From NCBI RefSeq assembly GCF_004402485.1, contig NZ_SOFG01000011.1, forward strand, positions 186,001 to 250,000: a stretch of 64,000 nt of DNA, in the 5' to 3' direction. Below are positions 27,374 through 38,192 of the stretch, piece by piece; position 1 is the stretch's first letter, and every line of letters begins with the position of its first letter. The position numbers were made by a program, and so were the translations under genes. This DNA comes from Cryobacterium algoricola (GTDB lineage: Bacteria > Actinomycetota > Actinomycetes > Actinomycetales > Microbacteriaceae). Under the pieces are notes generated by a model. It was not told the DNA's origin and ran no database searches. It was given only the letters and a program-made list of their open reading frames with translations.

Positions 27374-28441
27374 TCACCCCTGGATGACGGAAGCGGGGAG
27401 CGTCGAATCCGCGCCGAAGACGAGGGTGGACGGCTCGTGGCCTGCCATGATCAGCTGGGCCCCGAGCGCGGCGATCATGGCGCCGTTGTCGGTGCACAGG
27501 GAGAGCGGCGGGATGCGCAGGGCGATGCCGGCGGCATCCGTGCGTTCGACGGCGAGCTCACGGAGTCGCGCGTTCGCGATCACACCGCCGCCGAGGAGGA
27601 GGCGCGGAACCCCGAGGTCGGTGCACGCGGCGACGGCCTTGGTGAGCAGGATGTCGATGACGGCCTCGCGGAAGCTCGCCGCGACGTCCGCGAGCGGCAC
27701 CGTCTCGCCCGCGTCGCGGGTCTGCTCGACCCAGCGGGCCACCGACGTCTTCAGCCCGGAGAAGGAGAAGTCGTAGCGGTGGTGCTCCATGTCCTTGTGG
27801 TGGCTGAGGCCGCGCGGGAAACGGATGAACGCCGGATCGCCGCCGACGGCGACGCGGTCGATCTGTGGACCGCCGGGGTAGGGCAGGCCGAGGATGCGGG
27901 CGACCTTGTCGAAGGCCTCCCCCGCCGCGTCGTCGATGGTCTCGCCGAGCAGTTCCACGTCGGAGACGAGGTCGCGCACGAGGAGGAGCGAGGTGTGCCC
28001 TCCCGAGACGAGGAGGGCTATCGTCGGGTATTCGAGGGGCTCCGTTCCCGGGTCGGCCTCGGTCTGGAGCACGTCGGCGCCGACGTGGCCGACGAGGTGG
28101 TTGACCGCGTAGATCGGCTTACCGAGGGCGATCGCGAGGGCCTTCGCTGCGCCGACGCCGACCATTAGGGCGCCGGACAGGCCGGGTCCGTAGGTGACGG
28201 CGATCGCGTCGACGTCCTCGAGGCGGATGCCCGCGTCGCTGGTTGCGGCGCGGATCATCGGGACGAGCTCCTCGAGATGGGCGCGCGCCGCGACCTCGGG
28301 GACGACGCCGCCGTAGCGGGCGTGCTCGTCCATCGAGGAGGCGATCGTGTTCGAGAGCAGCCGGGTGCCGCGGACGATCCCGATGCCGGTTTCGTCGCAC
28401 GAGGTTTCGATGCCGAGCACCAGGGGGTTGTCGCGGTTCAT
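27374..28441 (-). CDS. tsaD: tRNA threonylcarbamoyladenosine transferase TsaD
   Basis: 355 residues; with TsaB and TsaE it transfers the threonylcarbamoyl group to A37 of ANN-decoding tRNAs. ASKHA-fold motifs: [13 protein letters not shown] at 10-22, metal ligands H115 and H119 in [17 protein letters not shown] and GAGEAFDK-like AAGEAFDK. The ATG at 28441 overlaps the rimI stop by 4 nt. It is the last gene of the glmS-to-tsaD operon. Confidence 0.97.
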   Translation of the reverse strand: MNRDNPLVLGIETSCDETGIGIVRGTRLLSNTIASSMDEHARYGGVVPEVAARAHLEELVPMIRAATSDAGIRLEDVDAIAVTYGPGLSGALMVGVGAAKALAIALGKPIYAVNHLVGHVGADVLQTEADPGTEPLEYPTIALLVSGGHTSLLLVRDLVSDVELLGETIDDAAGEAFDKVARILGLPYPGGPQIDRVAVGGDPAFIRFPRGLSHHKDMEHHRYDFSFSGLKTSVARWVEQTRDAGETVPLADVAASFREAVIDILLTKAVAACTDLGVPRLLLGGGVIANARLRELAVERTDAAGIALRIPPLSLCTDNGAMIAALGAQLIMAGHEPSTLVFGADSTLPASVIQG

Positions 28442-28977
28442 TCGGTCGCCTCCGCGGCATCCGTCGGGTCGGTCGGGGGCTGCACCGGGTCGGGCGCGGC
28501 GAGCGCCGCCTCCGCCGGAGGGACCGCGAGGCGCATGACGAGCGCATCGACGTTGTCGGGCTGGTAGTAGCCGCGGCGCACGCCGATCTCCTCGAAGCCG
28601 AGCCGGAGGTAGACCCGCTGGGCGCCGGGGTTGTCGGAACGGACCTCGAGGAACACCTCGCGGATGCCGCGCTTGCGGGCCTCGGTGACGAGGCTCTGCA
28701 CGAGGGTGCCGCCGAGCCCGTGGCGGCGGGCCGTCTCGGTGACGGCGATAGTCTGGATGTCGCCCTCGAGGGCCCCGCGCGGTGCGAGCAGCCCCGCGTA
28801 TGCCTCGATGCGGTCGGGTTCGTCCGGCGGGACCGCGACGAGGTAGTAGCAGTCCGGGTCCGTGATGTCCCGGAGCATGCCCTCCGCGGACCAGGCGTCG
28901 TTCTCGAAGAGGCGGGTCTCGAGGGCCATGATGCCGTCGAGGTCTCCCGCGTGGGCGCGACGCAGCTGCCAGGTCAC
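28438..28977 (-). CDS. rimI: ribosomal-protein-alanine N-acetyltransferase RimI
   Basis: 179 residues, GNAT fold. The acetyl-CoA-binding loop reads RRHGLGGTL (about 83-91) and is followed by [30 protein letters not shown], here split only for citation. It acetylates N-terminal Ala, classically of S18. An Ala/Pro-rich tail of about 25 residues is added. GTG start; 4-nt overlap with tsaD and directly abutting tsaB, the usual tsaB-rimI-tsaD order. Confidence 0.93.
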   Translation of the reverse strand: MTWQLRRAHAGDLDGIMALETRLFENDAWSAEGMLRDITDPDCYYLVAVPPDEPDRIEAYAGLLAPRGALEGDIQTIAVTETARRHGLGGTLVQSLVTEARKRGIREVFLEVRSDNPGAQRVYLRLGFEEIGVRRGYYQPDNVDALVMRLAVPPAEAALAAPDPVQPPTDPTDAAEATE

Positions 28978-29610
28978 TCAGCTCACCCGTTTCGGGCCAG
29001 CGGACAGCGTGACGTCGGGTGAGCGCAGGTAGAAGGCGGCGTCTGTCGCGAAGGCCCGATCGTTGGCGAGCAGCAGCTCGGCGACCCGGCCGAGGTCGGC
29101 GGCGGGCACGGTCACGGTGTCCGCGCGGTCGAGATCCGCGTAGACCCAGTCCGGCTCGAGCAGGACGGCCGGCTTTGCGACCCCGGGCGCGGCGAGGCGC
29201 ACGGGCAGGCCCGCGGCATCCACCCCGCTGTACGCGGACCAGTTGACCTCGCGCCTGCGGGCGTCGGTCACGACGACGAGGCCGCCGGTGTGGCCGGCCA
29301 GGTAGCGATTGAGGGCGATGGCGTCGTGGCTGATCACGGGTAGGAAGGGCAGGCCGGCGCCGAGCGCGAAGACGCGGGCGGCGGCGATGCCAACGCGGAG
29401 GCCGGTGAACGGGCCGGGACCCATGCCGCCGACGACGCCGGTCAGGTCGGAGACGCGCACGTTCGCACGCTCGAGGCACTCGCTGATGAGGCTGCCGATC
29501 ACTTCGGCGTGCCGCATGGTGTCCGCGGTGTCGATGTCGGCGAGCACGCCGTGGACCCCGTCGACGACCGCGACGCTGGTTCCGGCGGAGGTATCGATGG
29601 CGAGAAGCAC
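28978..29610 (-). CDS. tsaB: TsaB, t6A synthesis partner of TsaD
   Basis: 210 residues. It begins [15 protein letters not shown] and has [10 protein letters not shown] and the [18 protein letters not shown] motif typical of TsaB, a non-catalytic ASKHA homologue that dimerises with TsaD. GTG start at 29610, 9 bp after tsaE. Confidence 0.95.
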   Translation of the reverse strand: MLLAIDTSAGTSVAVVDGVHGVLADIDTADTMRHAEVIGSLISECLERANVRVSDLTGVVGGMGPGPFTGLRVGIAAARVFALGAGLPFLPVISHDAIALNRYLAGHTGGLVVVTDARRREVNWSAYSGVDAAGLPVRLAAPGVAKPAVLLEPDWVYADLDRADTVTVPAADLGRVAELLLANDRAFATDAAFYLRSPDVTLSAGPKRVS

Positions 29611-29619
29611 CCGTTCAGC

Positions 29620-30189
29620 CTATTCCCCGCGCAGACCGCCCTCGAACCCGGGCCAGCGAGGGCCGAAACCGGTGATCGTCACGGTGCGCGGCTCGTCGAG
29701 ATCCACGTCGAGGTCCAGGCCGGGGGCACCGACGCCCGGCGCAGCGGATGCCGGTCCCGGCTCGCCCACGCCCGCGGGCCGGGGTTGCAGCGCGCCGGTC
29801 GGCCGCTCGATCTCGATGTCGAGCCAGGACTCGGCGACGCCGTCGAGCAGGCCCCGCCCCCACTCGACCACGACGACGGAGTGTTCGAAATCGATGTCGA
29901 GATCGTCCAGTTCGAGCGCACTCTGCAGCCGGTAGGCGTCGACGTGCACGAGCGGCGGTCCACCCGTGAGGTTCGGGTGCGCGCGGGCGAGCACGAAGGT
30001 CGGGCTCGTGACCGCGCCGCGCACGCCGAGTCCCGCGCCGAGGCCACGGGTGAAGGTGGTCTTGCCCGCGCCGAGCGGGCCGGTCAGCACGACCAGGTCG
30101 CCCGCGCGCAGCTCCGCGGCCACGGCGACGCCGAACTCGTGCATCGCAGCGGCATCGGGGATCACCCGACGGACCACCCGACCGCTCAT
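29620..30189 (-). CDS. tsaE: tRNA threonylcarbamoyladenosine biosynthesis ATPase TsaE
   Basis: 189 residues with P-loop GPLGAGKTT (37-45), SPTFVLARAH and a VEWGRGLLD motif typical of TsaE. Compared with usual family length (about 150) it carries an Ala/Gly/Pro-rich insertion near 140-165. The ATG at 30189 overlaps the alr stop by 4 nt. Confidence 0.94.
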   Translation of the reverse strand: MSGRVVRRVIPDAAAMHEFGVAVAAELRAGDLVVLTGPLGAGKTTFTRGLGAGLGVRGAVTSPTFVLARAHPNLTGGPPLVHVDAYRLQSALELDDLDIDFEHSVVVVEWGRGLLDGVAESWLDIEIERPTGALQPRPAGVGEPGPASAAPGVGAPGLDLDVDLDEPRTVTITGFGPRWPGFEGGLRGE

Positions 30190-31394
30190 CCGGCGGGTTC
30201 CTCGTTCCGGTAGCTGCGCGGCACCCGGTGCCCGATCCTGGTGACGATCTCGTAGTTGATCGTGCCCGCGGCATCCGCCCAGTCGGCCGCACTCGGCACC
30301 GGCTCCCACTCGTCCGCCCCGGTTCCTTTCCGGTCGAGAGTGGCCGGTATGCCGGTACCTCTCGACCGGAAAGGTACCGGCCGGGCGTCGGGATCGCCGA
30401 AGAGCACGACCTCGTCGCCGACCTCGACGCTGTCCTGGCCGACGCTCACGACGAACTGGTCCATCGCGATGCGGCCGACGATCGGGTAGCCCTGGCCGTT
30501 GATGCTCACCCGGGCGGAGCCGGACGCCGCGCGGGGCACGCCGTCCGCGTAGCCGAGGGGGACGAGGGCGAGGTTGCCGTCTTCGGGGGCACGCCACAGG
30601 TAGTCGTAGGAGACGCCGGCTCCCGCAGGCACCCGGCGCACGGCCGCGACGCTCGCGCGCAGGGTCATCGCCGGCGCGAGGCCGAGTTCTCGCGGGGTCG
30701 CGTCGTCGAAGGGCGACAGCCCGTAGAGGCCGATGCCGATGCGCACCATCGAGAACCGGGCGGCGGGCAGGCGCAGCGCAGCCGCAGTCGACGCGAGATG
30801 CGCGAGCTCCGGGGCCAGTCCCGCCGCGGCGGCGAGGTCGAGACCGGAGCCGAAGCGGGCGACGGCCTCGTCGTCCGCGGCCGGCGAGGCGTTGGAGAGG
30901 TGGCTGAAGATGCCGCGAACGTGCACGAGGCGGTCCCGTTCGAAGCCGGCTGCGAGCGCGAAGACCTCGGCCCAGTCCGGCCCGTTCAGACCGTTGCGGC
31001 TGAGGCCGGTGTCGAGCTTCAGGTGGACGTTCGCGACGCGGCCGAGCCGGCCTGCGGCATCCGCTATGGCGCGGAGCTGGCGCGCGGAGGACACCCCCAG
31101 GTCGATGTCCCTGGCGATCGCGGGGGCGAAATCGGTGTCGGGGCCGTGCAGCCAGGCGAGGAGCGGGGCCTCGATGCCGGCGTCGCGGAGCGCGTGCGCC
31201 TCGGTGAGGTCGGCGACGCCGAGCCAGTCGGCACCGGCGGCGAGGGCCGTGCGGGCGACCGGGACCGCGCCGTGGCCGTACGCGTTGGCCTTGACGACGG
31301 CCATGAAATGCGGAGCGCCGATCACGGCGCGCAGGTGGGCGACGTTCGCGGCGACCGCGCCGAGGTCGACGACCGCCTCGCGGAACTCGCTCAC
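30186..31394 (-). CDS. alr: alanine racemase with an in-frame palindromic insertion
   Basis: 402 residues; PLP enzyme making D-alanine for peptidoglycan. PLP lysine K35 is in VVKANAYGHGA and the opposing catalytic Y263 in GVSYDYLW. MDQF and the C-terminal TINYEIVTRIG are typical. Between GDPD and PSAADWADAAG, about 28 residues (338-366, starting ARPVPFRSRG) replace the short loop expected in relatives. They coincide with the palindrome at 30319-30380. Both catalytic residues lie outside it, so activity may be retained. GTG start; 4-nt overlaps with acpS and tsaE. Confidence 0.95.
   Translation of the reverse strand: MSEFREAVVDLGAVAANVAHLRAVIGAPHFMAVVKANAYGHGAVPVARTALAAGADWLGVADLTEAHALRDAGIEAPLLAWLHGPDTDFAPAIARDIDLGVSSARQLRAIADAAGRLGRVANVHLKLDTGLSRNGLNGPDWAEVFALAAGFERDRLVHVRGIFSHLSNASPAADDEAVARFGSGLDLAAAAGLAPELAHLASTAAALRLPAARFSMVRIGIGLYGLSPFDDATPRELGLAPAMTLRASVAAVRRVPAGAGVSYDYLWRAPEDGNLALVPLGYADGVPRAASGSARVSINGQGYPIVGRIAMDQFVVSVGQDSVEVGDEVVLFGDPDARPVPFRSRGTGIPATLDRKGTGADEWEPVPSAADWADAAGTINYEIVTRIGHRVPRSYRNEEPAG
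30319..30380. repeat. palindromic element within alr
   Basis: Arms of 22 bp (30319-30340 and 30359-30380) pair with one mismatch around an 18-nt loop that itself contains CCGG repeats. The element is read in frame as part of alr and adds about 21 codons. I saw no second copy in the window. Confidence 0.9.
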
Positions 31395-31747
31395 GACGCG
31401 CCCTCGAGCACCACGAAAGCGCAGGCGACGCCCGCGTCGTGGGTCATCGTGAGGTGCACGGAATCGACGCCGCGTGCGCGCAGCACGTCGGCCATGACCC
31501 CGCTGAGCCGGAACCCGGGGTTACCGTGGGCGTCGTTCACGACTTCCATCTCCTGCCAGCTGGTGCCCGCACTGTCGCCGAGCGCCTTGATCAGTGCTTC
31601 CTTGGCCGCGAACCGGGCCGCGAGGGAGTGGGTGGGCAGGCCACGTTCTCCGGCCGCGAACAGCCGGGGAACGAGTCCGGGCGTGCGCAGCACCTGCCGG
31701 TCGAACCGGTCGAGGTCGACGATGTCGACACCGATGCCGCGAATCAC
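31391..31747 (-). CDS. acpS: holo-[acyl-carrier-protein] synthase
   Basis: 118 residues; transfers 4'-phosphopantetheine from CoA to ACP. Mg-binding D8 lies in GIGVDIVDLDRF and E50 in RFAAKEALIKALG. The frame is open further upstream, but the GTG at 31747 starts exactly at the conserved IRGIGVD. Its ribosome site is weak. 4-nt overlap with alr. Confidence 0.95.
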   Translation of the reverse strand: MIRGIGVDIVDLDRFDRQVLRTPGLVPRLFAAGERGLPTHSLAARFAAKEALIKALGDSAGTSWQEMEVVNDAHGNPGFRLSGVMADVLRARGVDSVHLTMTHDAGVACAFVVLEGAS

Positions 31748-31784
31748 GCCGGCGCCCGCCTGCCCGTCCTCACTCCGCCCGTGC

Positions 31785-33635
31785 CTATTCGACCGTGACC
31801 GACTTCGCGAGGTTGCGCGGCTGGTCGACGTCGAGGCCCTTGACCGTTGCGAGTTCCATCGCGAAGATCTGCATCGGCACGACCGCGAGGAACGGCTCGA
31901 AGAGCGGCGCGGCGAGCGGGATCCGCAGCACGGTGTCCGCGAACGGCAGCACGGCAACGTCGCCCTCTTCGGCGATCGCGATGATGCGTGCGCCGCGGGC
32001 CCGGATCTCCTGGATGTTCGAGATCACCTTGGGGTGCAGGTGCGCGGAACCGCGCGGGCTCGGAACGACGACGAACACGGGCTGGCCCGGCTCGATCAGC
32101 GCGATCGGGCCGTGCTTGAGCTCGCCGGCCGCGAAGCCCTCCGCGTGGATGTACGCGAGTTCCTTGAGCTTGAGTGCGCCCTCGAGCGCGATCGGGAAAC
32201 CGACGTGGCGGCCGAGGAACAGCACGGCGCGGGTGTCCGACATCCAGGCGGCGAGTTCGTGCACGGCGCTCTCCTGGAGCAACACGGTCGCGATCTTCGC
32301 GGGAATCGCCTGGAGCTCGACGACCTGAGCCGCGGCATCCGCTGCGGTGATGCTGCCGCGCACCCGGGCGAGGTGCAGGGCGAAGAGGTAGAGGGCGGCG
32401 ATCTGGGCGGTGAAGCCCTTCGTCGAGGCCACGGCGACCTCGGGACCGGCGTGCGTGTAGATCACGGCGTCGGACTCGCGGGGAATGGTCGCACCCTGGG
32501 TGTTGCAGATCGAGATGGCCTTGGCGCCGGACTCCCTGGCGAACTTGACCGCCATCAGGGTGTCCATGGTCTCGCCGGACTGGCTGATCGAGATGATCAG
32601 AGTTTCGGCGTTCAGCACCGGGTCGCGGTAACGGAACTCGTGGCTGAGTTCGACGTCCACGGGGACCCTGGTCCACTTCTCGATCGCGTACTTGGCGACG
32701 TAGCCGGCGTTCGCGGCGGTGCCGCAGGCGACGATGACGATCCGGCGGATGCTCGCGAGCACGTCGTCTCCGAACGCCTCGAGCTCGGGCACGACGGCCT
32801 GGCCCTCGTGAATGCGGCCGAGGAGCGTGTTGGCGACGGCGTCGGGCTGCTCGGAGACTTCCTTGGCCATGAAGCTCGACCAACCGCCCTTTTCGGCGGC
32901 GGAGGCGTCCCAGGCGATGTCGAATTCCTCAAACTCGACGGGGTTGCCCTCGAAGTCGGTGATGGTGACAACCTGCGGGGTGATCGTGACGATCTGGTCC
33001 TGGCCGACCGCGACGGCGCGGCGGGTGAACTCGACGAACGCCGCGACGTCGGAGCCGAGGAAGTTCTCCCCGTCGCCGAGGCCGATCACGAGCGGGGAAT
33101 TGCGCCGGGCGCCGACGACGACGCCGGGCTGGTCCTGGTGCACCGCGAGGAGGGTGAAGGCGCCGTCCAGGCGGCCGACGACGCTCAGGAACGCGGCGCT
33201 CAGGTCGCCGAGGCGCTGGTACTCACGGCCGAGGAGCACGGCGGCGACCTCGGTGTCGGTCTCGCTCTCGAAGGTGAAGCCCTCGGAGAGGAGTTCGTCC
33301 TTGAGGACCGAGAAGTTTTCGATAATTCCGTTGTGGATCAGGGCGAGCTTGCCGTTGTCGCCGAGGTGCGGGTGCGCATTCGCGTCGGTCGGTCCGCCGT
33401 GGGTGGCCCAGCGGGTGTGCCCGATACCGGTCCGCCCATTGTTGATCGAATTGGCCTCGAGGTCTCCGGCCAGGATGGCAAGCTTTCCGGCCCGTTTCCT
33501 GGTGTTCAGCACGCCGTCATCGTCGATGACGGCGATGCCCGCTGAGTCGTAACCGCGGTATTCCAGTCTCCGCAACCCCCTCATCAGGACCTCGACGCTC
33601 TTGTCTTCCCCTACATAACCTACGATTCCGCACAT
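31785..33635 (-). CDS. glmS: glutamine-fructose-6-phosphate aminotransferase (isomerising)
   Basis: 616 residues; makes glucosamine-6-phosphate for cell-wall synthesis. The mature N-terminus is C2 (MCGIVGYVG), the glutaminase nucleophile. Two SIS domains follow ([19 protein letters not shown]) and the C-terminus reads [11 protein letters not shown]. It heads the glmS-acpS-alr-tsaE-tsaB-rimI-tsaD operon. Its start is only 33 bp from the divergent coaA start. No glmS ribozyme is present. Confidence 0.98.
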   Translation of the reverse strand: MCGIVGYVGEDKSVEVLMRGLRRLEYRGYDSAGIAVIDDDGVLNTRKRAGKLAILAGDLEANSINNGRTGIGHTRWATHGGPTDANAHPHLGDNGKLALIHNGIIENFSVLKDELLSEGFTFESETDTEVAAVLLGREYQRLGDLSAAFLSVVGRLDGAFTLLAVHQDQPGVVVGARRNSPLVIGLGDGENFLGSDVAAFVEFTRRAVAVGQDQIVTITPQVVTITDFEGNPVEFEEFDIAWDASAAEKGGWSSFMAKEVSEQPDAVANTLLGRIHEGQAVVPELEAFGDDVLASIRRIVIVACGTAANAGYVAKYAIEKWTRVPVDVELSHEFRYRDPVLNAETLIISISQSGETMDTLMAVKFARESGAKAISICNTQGATIPRESDAVIYTHAGPEVAVASTKGFTAQIAALYLFALHLARVRGSITAADAAAQVVELQAIPAKIATVLLQESAVHELAAWMSDTRAVLFLGRHVGFPIALEGALKLKELAYIHAEGFAAGELKHGPIALIEPGQPVFVVVPSPRGSAHLHPKVISNIQEIRARGARIIAIAEEGDVAVLPFADTVLRIPLAAPLFEPFLAVVPMQIFAMELATVKGLDVDQPRNLAKSVTVE

Positions 33636-33668
33636 GGCCTCGATTTTAGTCCGACTAAGCTGTGTGGA
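33636..33668. promoter_or_regulatory. compact divergent glmS/coaA start region
   Basis: Only 33 bp separate the two start codons. TTAGT-CCG-ACTAA (33646-33658) is an inverted repeat, and TAAAAT on the minus strand (33643-33648) is a good -10 lying 7 bp from the glmS ATG, implying a leaderless or nearly leaderless glmS transcript. Confidence 0.35.
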
Positions 33669-34625
33669 ATGTCCGATCCAGCCGCGAGCCTCTGGAACAA
33701 CGGCCACACCACACCGTTCGTCGAGCTGGATCGAGCGGACTGGGCGGCCCTTGCACCCACGACCCAGCTCCCCCTTCGTGAGACCGAGATCGTGCAGCTG
33801 CGCGGCCTCGGTGAGCCGCTCGACCTCGGCGAGGTGACCGATGTCTACCTGCCCGTCAGCCGCCTGCTCAACCTCTACGCGGCTGGCGCGAGTCAGCTGC
33901 ATCGGGCGACGAGCGACTTCCTCGGCGAACGCGCCCGGCGCACCCCGTTCGTGATCGGCGTCGCCGGGTCCGTCGCCGTCGGCAAATCGACGATCGCCCG
34001 GCTCCTGCGCGAGCTGCTCGCCCGCTGGGAGGACACCCCCCGGGTCGAACTCGTGACCACCGACGGGTTCCTGTTCCCGAACGCCGAACTGGCCCGGCGC
34101 GGCCTGATGGCCCGCAAGGGATTCCCGGAGTCGTACGACCGACGGTCGCTGCTCCGCTTCGTGTCCGCCGTCAAGGGCGGTGCCGCCGAGGTGCGGGCCC
34201 CGTTCTATTCACACCTGAACTACGACATCGTGCCGGACGCGCAGATCGTGGTGCGCCAGCCGGACGTCCTCATCGTCGAAGGCCTCAACGTGCTCGCACC
34301 GCCGGCCACGGGGCATGGACTCACGGTCAGCGACCTCTTCGACTTCACCGTGTACGTGGATGCCCGCACCCAGGACATCGCCCGCTGGTACGTCGAGCGG
34401 TTCCTGCGCCTGCAGCGCGGAGCGTTCAGCAACCCGAAGTCCTACTTCCACCGGTACGCGACGATGACGGAAGACGAGGCCCGCCGCGAGGCCCGCCGGA
34501 TCTGGGACGAGATCAACGAGCCGAACCTCGTCCAGAACATCCTGCCGACGCGCTCCCGGGCGACCCTGGTGCTGCGCAAGGACGAGAACCACGCCGTGTC
34601 GAAGGTGCTGCTCCGCAAGCTCTGA
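33669..34625 (+). CDS. coaA: pantothenate kinase type I
   Basis: 318 residues; first step of CoA synthesis. P-loop [12 protein letters not shown] is at 97-108, with [20 protein letters not shown] and HLNYDIVPD. Length and text match CoaA of actinobacteria. Transcribed divergently from glmS. Confidence 0.97.
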   Translation: MSDPAASLWNNGHTTPFVELDRADWAALAPTTQLPLRETEIVQLRGLGEPLDLGEVTDVYLPVSRLLNLYAAGASQLHRATSDFLGERARRTPFVIGVAGSVAVGKSTIARLLRELLARWEDTPRVELVTTDGFLFPNAELARRGLMARKGFPESYDRRSLLRFVSAVKGGAAEVRAPFYSHLNYDIVPDAQIVVRQPDVLIVEGLNVLAPPATGHGLTVSDLFDFTVYVDARTQDIARWYVERFLRLQRGAFSNPKSYFHRYATMTEDEARREARRIWDEINEPNLVQNILPTRSRATLVLRKDENHAVSKVLLRKL

Positions 34626-34696
34626 GCCGCGCGCAGCATCCGCGGTGTAGAGTCGGTTCACCCATCGTTCTGGCCGACCCGCCTGGAGGCGCGATC

Positions 34697-34990
34697 GTGA
34701 GAGCCGCGTATACCGCGCTAGTGCTGTACTTGACCGGCCCGCTGCTCGCGCTCATCCTCGTGCCGGCCGAACCGGGGATGCTGTTCCTCGCCGGTGTCGC
34801 CGTGCTCGGCCTCGCGGTCGTGATCGGGGCGCGCTACCGGCTCACGGCGACCGTGGCCCTCGAGCTCACGGTCGGCCGCCGCTCGCACCAGCACCGCGAG
34901 GTGCTCAGCCGGCTCGCCGCACCCAGCCACCCCAACACCGCGGGGCGTGCGCGCCCGCGAGCACCGGCCGGGCAGCCCGCGGTCGCCTAG
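34697..34990 (+). CDS. DUF6412-like small membrane protein
   Basis: 97 residues. Two N-terminal helices (about 5-22 and 27-45) are followed by an Arg/Pro/Ala-rich cytoplasmic tail. The GTG has GGAGG 8 nt upstream. The family name comes from its usual position before a YidC paralogue in Microbacteriaceae. Function unknown; it might assist that insertase. Confidence 0.65.
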   Translation: MRAAYTALVLYLTGPLLALILVPAEPGMLFLAGVAVLGLAVVIGARYRLTATVALELTVGRRSHQHREVLSRLAAPSHPNTAGRARPRAPAGQPAVA

Positions 34991-35074
34991 TCCTCAGCCG
35001 GCAGCCCCGACGCAGGGCGAGGCCGCGCGACCGCAGACGCGCCCCCTCCTCCTCCGATCGTTGGGACCTCTTCC

Positions 35075-35833
35075 GTGGACCTCTATTCCGTTGCGCCCGT
35101 CGCAGCCCTGCTCCAGGCCGCCGTCGCGGCCGTCACCGCCCTCTCCTCCGCGCTCGCTCCCCTCTCCGGCGCGAGCAGCACCGCTCTCGTGATCGTCCTG
35201 GTCACGCTCCTCCTCCGGGCGACACTCGTTCCGGTCGGTCGCGCCCAGGTGCGCGCCGAGTTCGTCCGCCGGCGCCTCGCGCCCCAGCTCCGGGAGCTGC
35301 AACGCCGGTACCGTGCCGACCCCGCGCTCCTCAGCCGCAAGACCGCCGAGCTCTACGCGGCCGAGAAGGCGTCGCCCCTGGCCGGATGCCTGCCGACGCT
35401 CCTGCAGGCACCGATCGTGTCGACCGTGTACGCGCTCTTCGTCCTCGCCAGCATCAACGGGCAGCCGAACCCGCTGCTCGCGCAGGAGCTCGGCGGCGTG
35501 CCGCTGGGCACGTCGTTCCTGGCGTTTCTGCGCGCTACGCCGAACTTCTGGCCCGCACTCGTGCTGTTCGGCGCGCTCCTGGCCGTCATCGCCGTGACCG
35601 CCGGGTTCTCCCGACGGCTGGCCGCGAGATACGCCTCGCCGGTCGTGCCGACAGCGCAGCCCGCCGCGACACGGCTCGCCGCGCTCCTCAGCTGGCTGCC
35701 GTTCCTCACGGTCGGGTTCGCGAGCGTGGTCCCGCTGGCCGCGACGCTCTACCTCACGGTCAGCACGGCGTGGACGCTCGTCGAACGCGGCATCCTCTAC
35801 CGTTCGTTCGCGGCGACCGGACCCGGGTCTTAG
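35075..35833 (+). CDS. YidC/Oxa1-family membrane insertase paralogue
   Basis: 252 residues with about five membrane segments. Family features: [46 protein letters not shown] and a conserved [10 protein letters not shown] helix. A cytoplasmic C-terminal tail and the large loop of the main YidC are lacking, so this is an accessory paralogue. GTG start at 35075. Its TAG overlaps the glmM stop codon on the other strand. Confidence 0.85.
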   Translation: MDLYSVAPVAALLQAAVAAVTALSSALAPLSGASSTALVIVLVTLLLRATLVPVGRAQVRAEFVRRRLAPQLRELQRRYRADPALLSRKTAELYAAEKASPLAGCLPTLLQAPIVSTVYALFVLASINGQPNPLLAQELGGVPLGTSFLAFLRATPNFWPALVLFGALLAVIAVTAGFSRRLAARYASPVVPTAQPAATRLAALLSWLPFLTVGFASVVPLAATLYLTVSTAWTLVERGILYRSFAATGPGS

Positions 35834-37191
35834 AGGGCGAGGCGCTCGCGCACGACGTCGGCGAGCGAGTGCGCGAGCCGGTCAGCGGTGGCCTGGTCGG
35901 CCGCCTCGACCATGACGCGCACCATCGGCTCGGTGCCGGACGGACGCAGCAGCACCCGGCCGGTCTCGCCGAGTTCGAGTTCGGCCTCGCGCACGGCGTC
36001 GGCGATGACATCGTCGGACTTCAGCGCGTGATGATCGACGCCGCGCACGTTCACCAGAATCTGCGGGAAGACGGTCATCACGGAGGCGAGCTCGTGGAGC
36101 GGCTTGCCGGTGCGCGCCATCTCGGCGACGAGGTGCAGGCCGGTGAGGATGCCGTCTCCGGTCGTGGCGAACTCCGTCATGATGACGTGGCCGGACTGTT
36201 CCCCGCCGAGGGACAGGCCGTTCGCGTTGAGCTCTTCGAGCACGTAGCGGTCGCCGACCTTGGTCTCGATCATGCGGATGTCGTTGGCCGCCATGGCCTT
36301 CCGGAGGCCGAGGTTGCTCATCACGGTGGCAACGAGGGTGCGGTCCTTGAGGACGCCCCGCTCGGCCATGGACACGGCGAGGATCGCCATGATCTGGTCG
36401 CCGTCCACGATGTTGCCGTTCCGGTCGACGGCGAGGCACCGGTCGGCGTCGCCGTCGTGGGCGATGCCGACATCGGCACCGTGCTCGAGGACGGCCTTGG
36501 CGAGGTTGTCGAGGTGGGTCGAGCCGACCCCGTCGTTGATGTTGAGCCCGTTCGGGTTGGCGCCGATGACGGTCAGGCGCGCACCGGCATCCGTGAAGAC
36601 CTGAGGGGACACGCCCGCCGCCGCACCGTTGGCGCAGTCGAGCACGACGTGGATGCCGTCGAGGCGGTGCGGGAGGGTGCCGAGGAGGTGCACGACGTAC
36701 CGGTCTTCTGCATCCGCGAAGCGGGAGATCCGGCCGACGTCGCCGGCGATCGGCGTGAGTTTGTCGTGGTCGAGGTGGGCCTCGATGCGATCCTCGACGT
36801 CGTCGGGAAGTTTGGTACCACCGAAGGCGAAAATCTTGATGCCGTTGTCGGGGGCGGGGTTGTGCGAGGCGGAGATCATCACGCCGAAGTCCGCGCCGAT
36901 GTCCGCGATCAGGAATGCCGCGGCGGGCGTGGGGATGACGCCGGCGTCCAGGACGTCGACACCGGAACTGGCGAGGCCCGCGGCGACGGCCGAGGCCAGG
37001 AATTCGCCGGAAATGCGGGGGTCGCGTGCGAGGACGGCCACTGGGCGTCGACCCTCGGCGCGGCGCGATTCGGCGCGGCGGCCCTGGGTCAGTACGGCGG
37101 CACTCGCCTGGGCGAGGCCCAGGGCCAGGCCAGCCGTGAGATCACGGTTGGCCAGGCCCCGAACACCGTCGGTGCCGAAAAGTCGAGGCAT
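35830..37191 (-). CDS. glmM: phosphoglucosamine mutase
   Basis: 453 residues; converts glucosamine-6-phosphate to glucosamine-1-phosphate. Starts [12 protein letters not shown]; the phosphoserine loop is MISASHNP (S109); metal loop GDADR; C-terminal [14 protein letters not shown]. An Arg-rich micro-duplication ([14 protein letters not shown], 37-50) enlarges one loop. The ATG at 37191 is used. It follows rpsI by 19 bp, a common actinobacterial arrangement, and works in the same pathway as glmS. Confidence 0.97.
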   Translation of the reverse strand: MPRLFGTDGVRGLANRDLTAGLALGLAQASAAVLTQGRRAESRRAEGRRPVAVLARDPRISGEFLASAVAAGLASSGVDVLDAGVIPTPAAAFLIADIGADFGVMISASHNPAPDNGIKIFAFGGTKLPDDVEDRIEAHLDHDKLTPIAGDVGRISRFADAEDRYVVHLLGTLPHRLDGIHVVLDCANGAAAGVSPQVFTDAGARLTVIGANPNGLNINDGVGSTHLDNLAKAVLEHGADVGIAHDGDADRCLAVDRNGNIVDGDQIMAILAVSMAERGVLKDRTLVATVMSNLGLRKAMAANDIRMIETKVGDRYVLEELNANGLSLGGEQSGHVIMTEFATTGDGILTGLHLVAEMARTGKPLHELASVMTVFPQILVNVRGVDHHALKSDDVIADAVREAELELGETGRVLLRPSGTEPMVRVMVEAADQATADRLAHSLADVVRERLAL

Positions 37192-37210
37192 GTCGGCGCC
37201 GACTATCGAT

Positions 37211-37696
37211 CTAGCGCTTCGAGAACTGAGGCGCCTTACGGGCCTTCTTGAGTCCGGCCTTCTTGCGCTCCTTGACGCGAGCGTCACGGTTGAGGAAGCC
37301 GGCCTTCTTGAGGATGGCGCGGTTGTTCTCTTCGTCAATCTGGTTGAGCGAACGCGCGATGCCGAGGCGCAGGGCGCCGGCCTGGCCGGAGGGGCCACCA
37401 CCGGTGATGCGCGCGATGACGTCGTAGCTGCCGATCAGGTCGAGGACCTTGAACGGGTCGTTGATGAGCTGCTGGTGAAGCTTGTTCGGGAAGTAGTCCC
37501 CGAACTCGCGACCGTTCACCGTGATGGTGCCGGAGCCGGGAACGATGCGCACGCGGGCGATGGCCTGCTTGCGACGACCCACGGCTGCGCCGGGAACGTT
37601 GAGGACGGCGCGGGGCGCCTTGGTTACGATTTCGGCCGGGGTCTCGGTGGAGTAGCTCTCCGGAGCCTGGTCAATCTGATCTGCGATCTTCGCCAC
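37211..37696 (-). CDS. rpsI: 30S ribosomal protein S9
   Basis: 161 residues: a 35-residue N-terminal extension, then [12 protein letters not shown] and the C-terminal [12 protein letters not shown] that reaches the P-site tRNA. Cotranscribed with rplM, 49 bp upstream. Confidence 0.98.
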   Translation of the reverse strand: MAKIADQIDQAPESYSTETPAEIVTKAPRAVLNVPGAAVGRRKQAIARVRIVPGSGTITVNGREFGDYFPNKLHQQLINDPFKVLDLIGSYDVIARITGGGPSGQAGALRLGIARSLNQIDEENNRAILKKAGFLNRDARVKERKKAGLKKARKAPQFSKR

Positions 37697-37745
37697 GATG
37701 GTGTGAATCCTTTTTTCTTAGAGTCGAGAAGTCTGGTGGCCGGCG

Positions 37746-38192
37746 CTACTGAGCGACCTGGGAGAGGGTGTACGGCTTGGGCTGCTGCGCAGCGTGCGGG
37801 TGCTCCGGGCCGGCGTAGACCTTGAGCTTCGCGAGCTGGGCGCGACCGAGCGAGTTCTTCGGCAGCATGCCGCGAATCGCCTTCTCAACCGCACGCGTCG
37901 GGTGCTTCTCGAGCATCTCCGAGTAGTTCTGGGCGGAAATGCCGCCCGGGTAACCGGAGTGGCGGTATGCGATCTTCAGTTCGAGCTTCTTGCCGGTGAG
38001 GGCGATCTTCTCGGCGTTGACGATGATGACGAAGTCTCCCATGTCCATGTGGGGAGAGAACGTTGCCTTGTGCTTCCCCCGGAGGAGAACGGCGGCGTGG
38101 CTGGCAAGACGACCGAGCACGATATCTGTGGCGTCGATGACGACCCAGTCGTGCTGGACTTCGCTTGCTTTGGGAGTATAAGTGCGCGTCAC
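37746..38192 (-). CDS. rplM: 50S ribosomal protein L13
   Basis: 148 residues. [36 protein letters not shown] and [10 protein letters not shown] identify L13. The GTG at 38192 matches the family start; the longer upstream frame is leader. First gene of rplM-rpsI-glmM. Confidence 0.97.
   Translation of the reverse strand: MTRTYTPKASEVQHDWVVIDATDIVLGRLASHAAVLLRGKHKATFSPHMDMGDFVIIVNAEKIALTGKKLELKIAYRHSGYPGGISAQNYSEMLEKHPTRAVEKAIRGMLPKNSLGRAQLAKLKVYAGPEHPHAAQQPKPYTLSQVAQ

Noticed and set aside
30228..33545. 1105-codon plus-strand open frame across alr, acpS and glmS
   Set aside because: Antisense shadow caused by high GC content; it crosses three genes with clear catalytic motifs on the minus strand.
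33601..33668. glmS ribozyme or riboswitch upstream of glmS
   Set aside because: Only 33 bp separate the glmS and coaA starts, too short for a glmS ribozyme.
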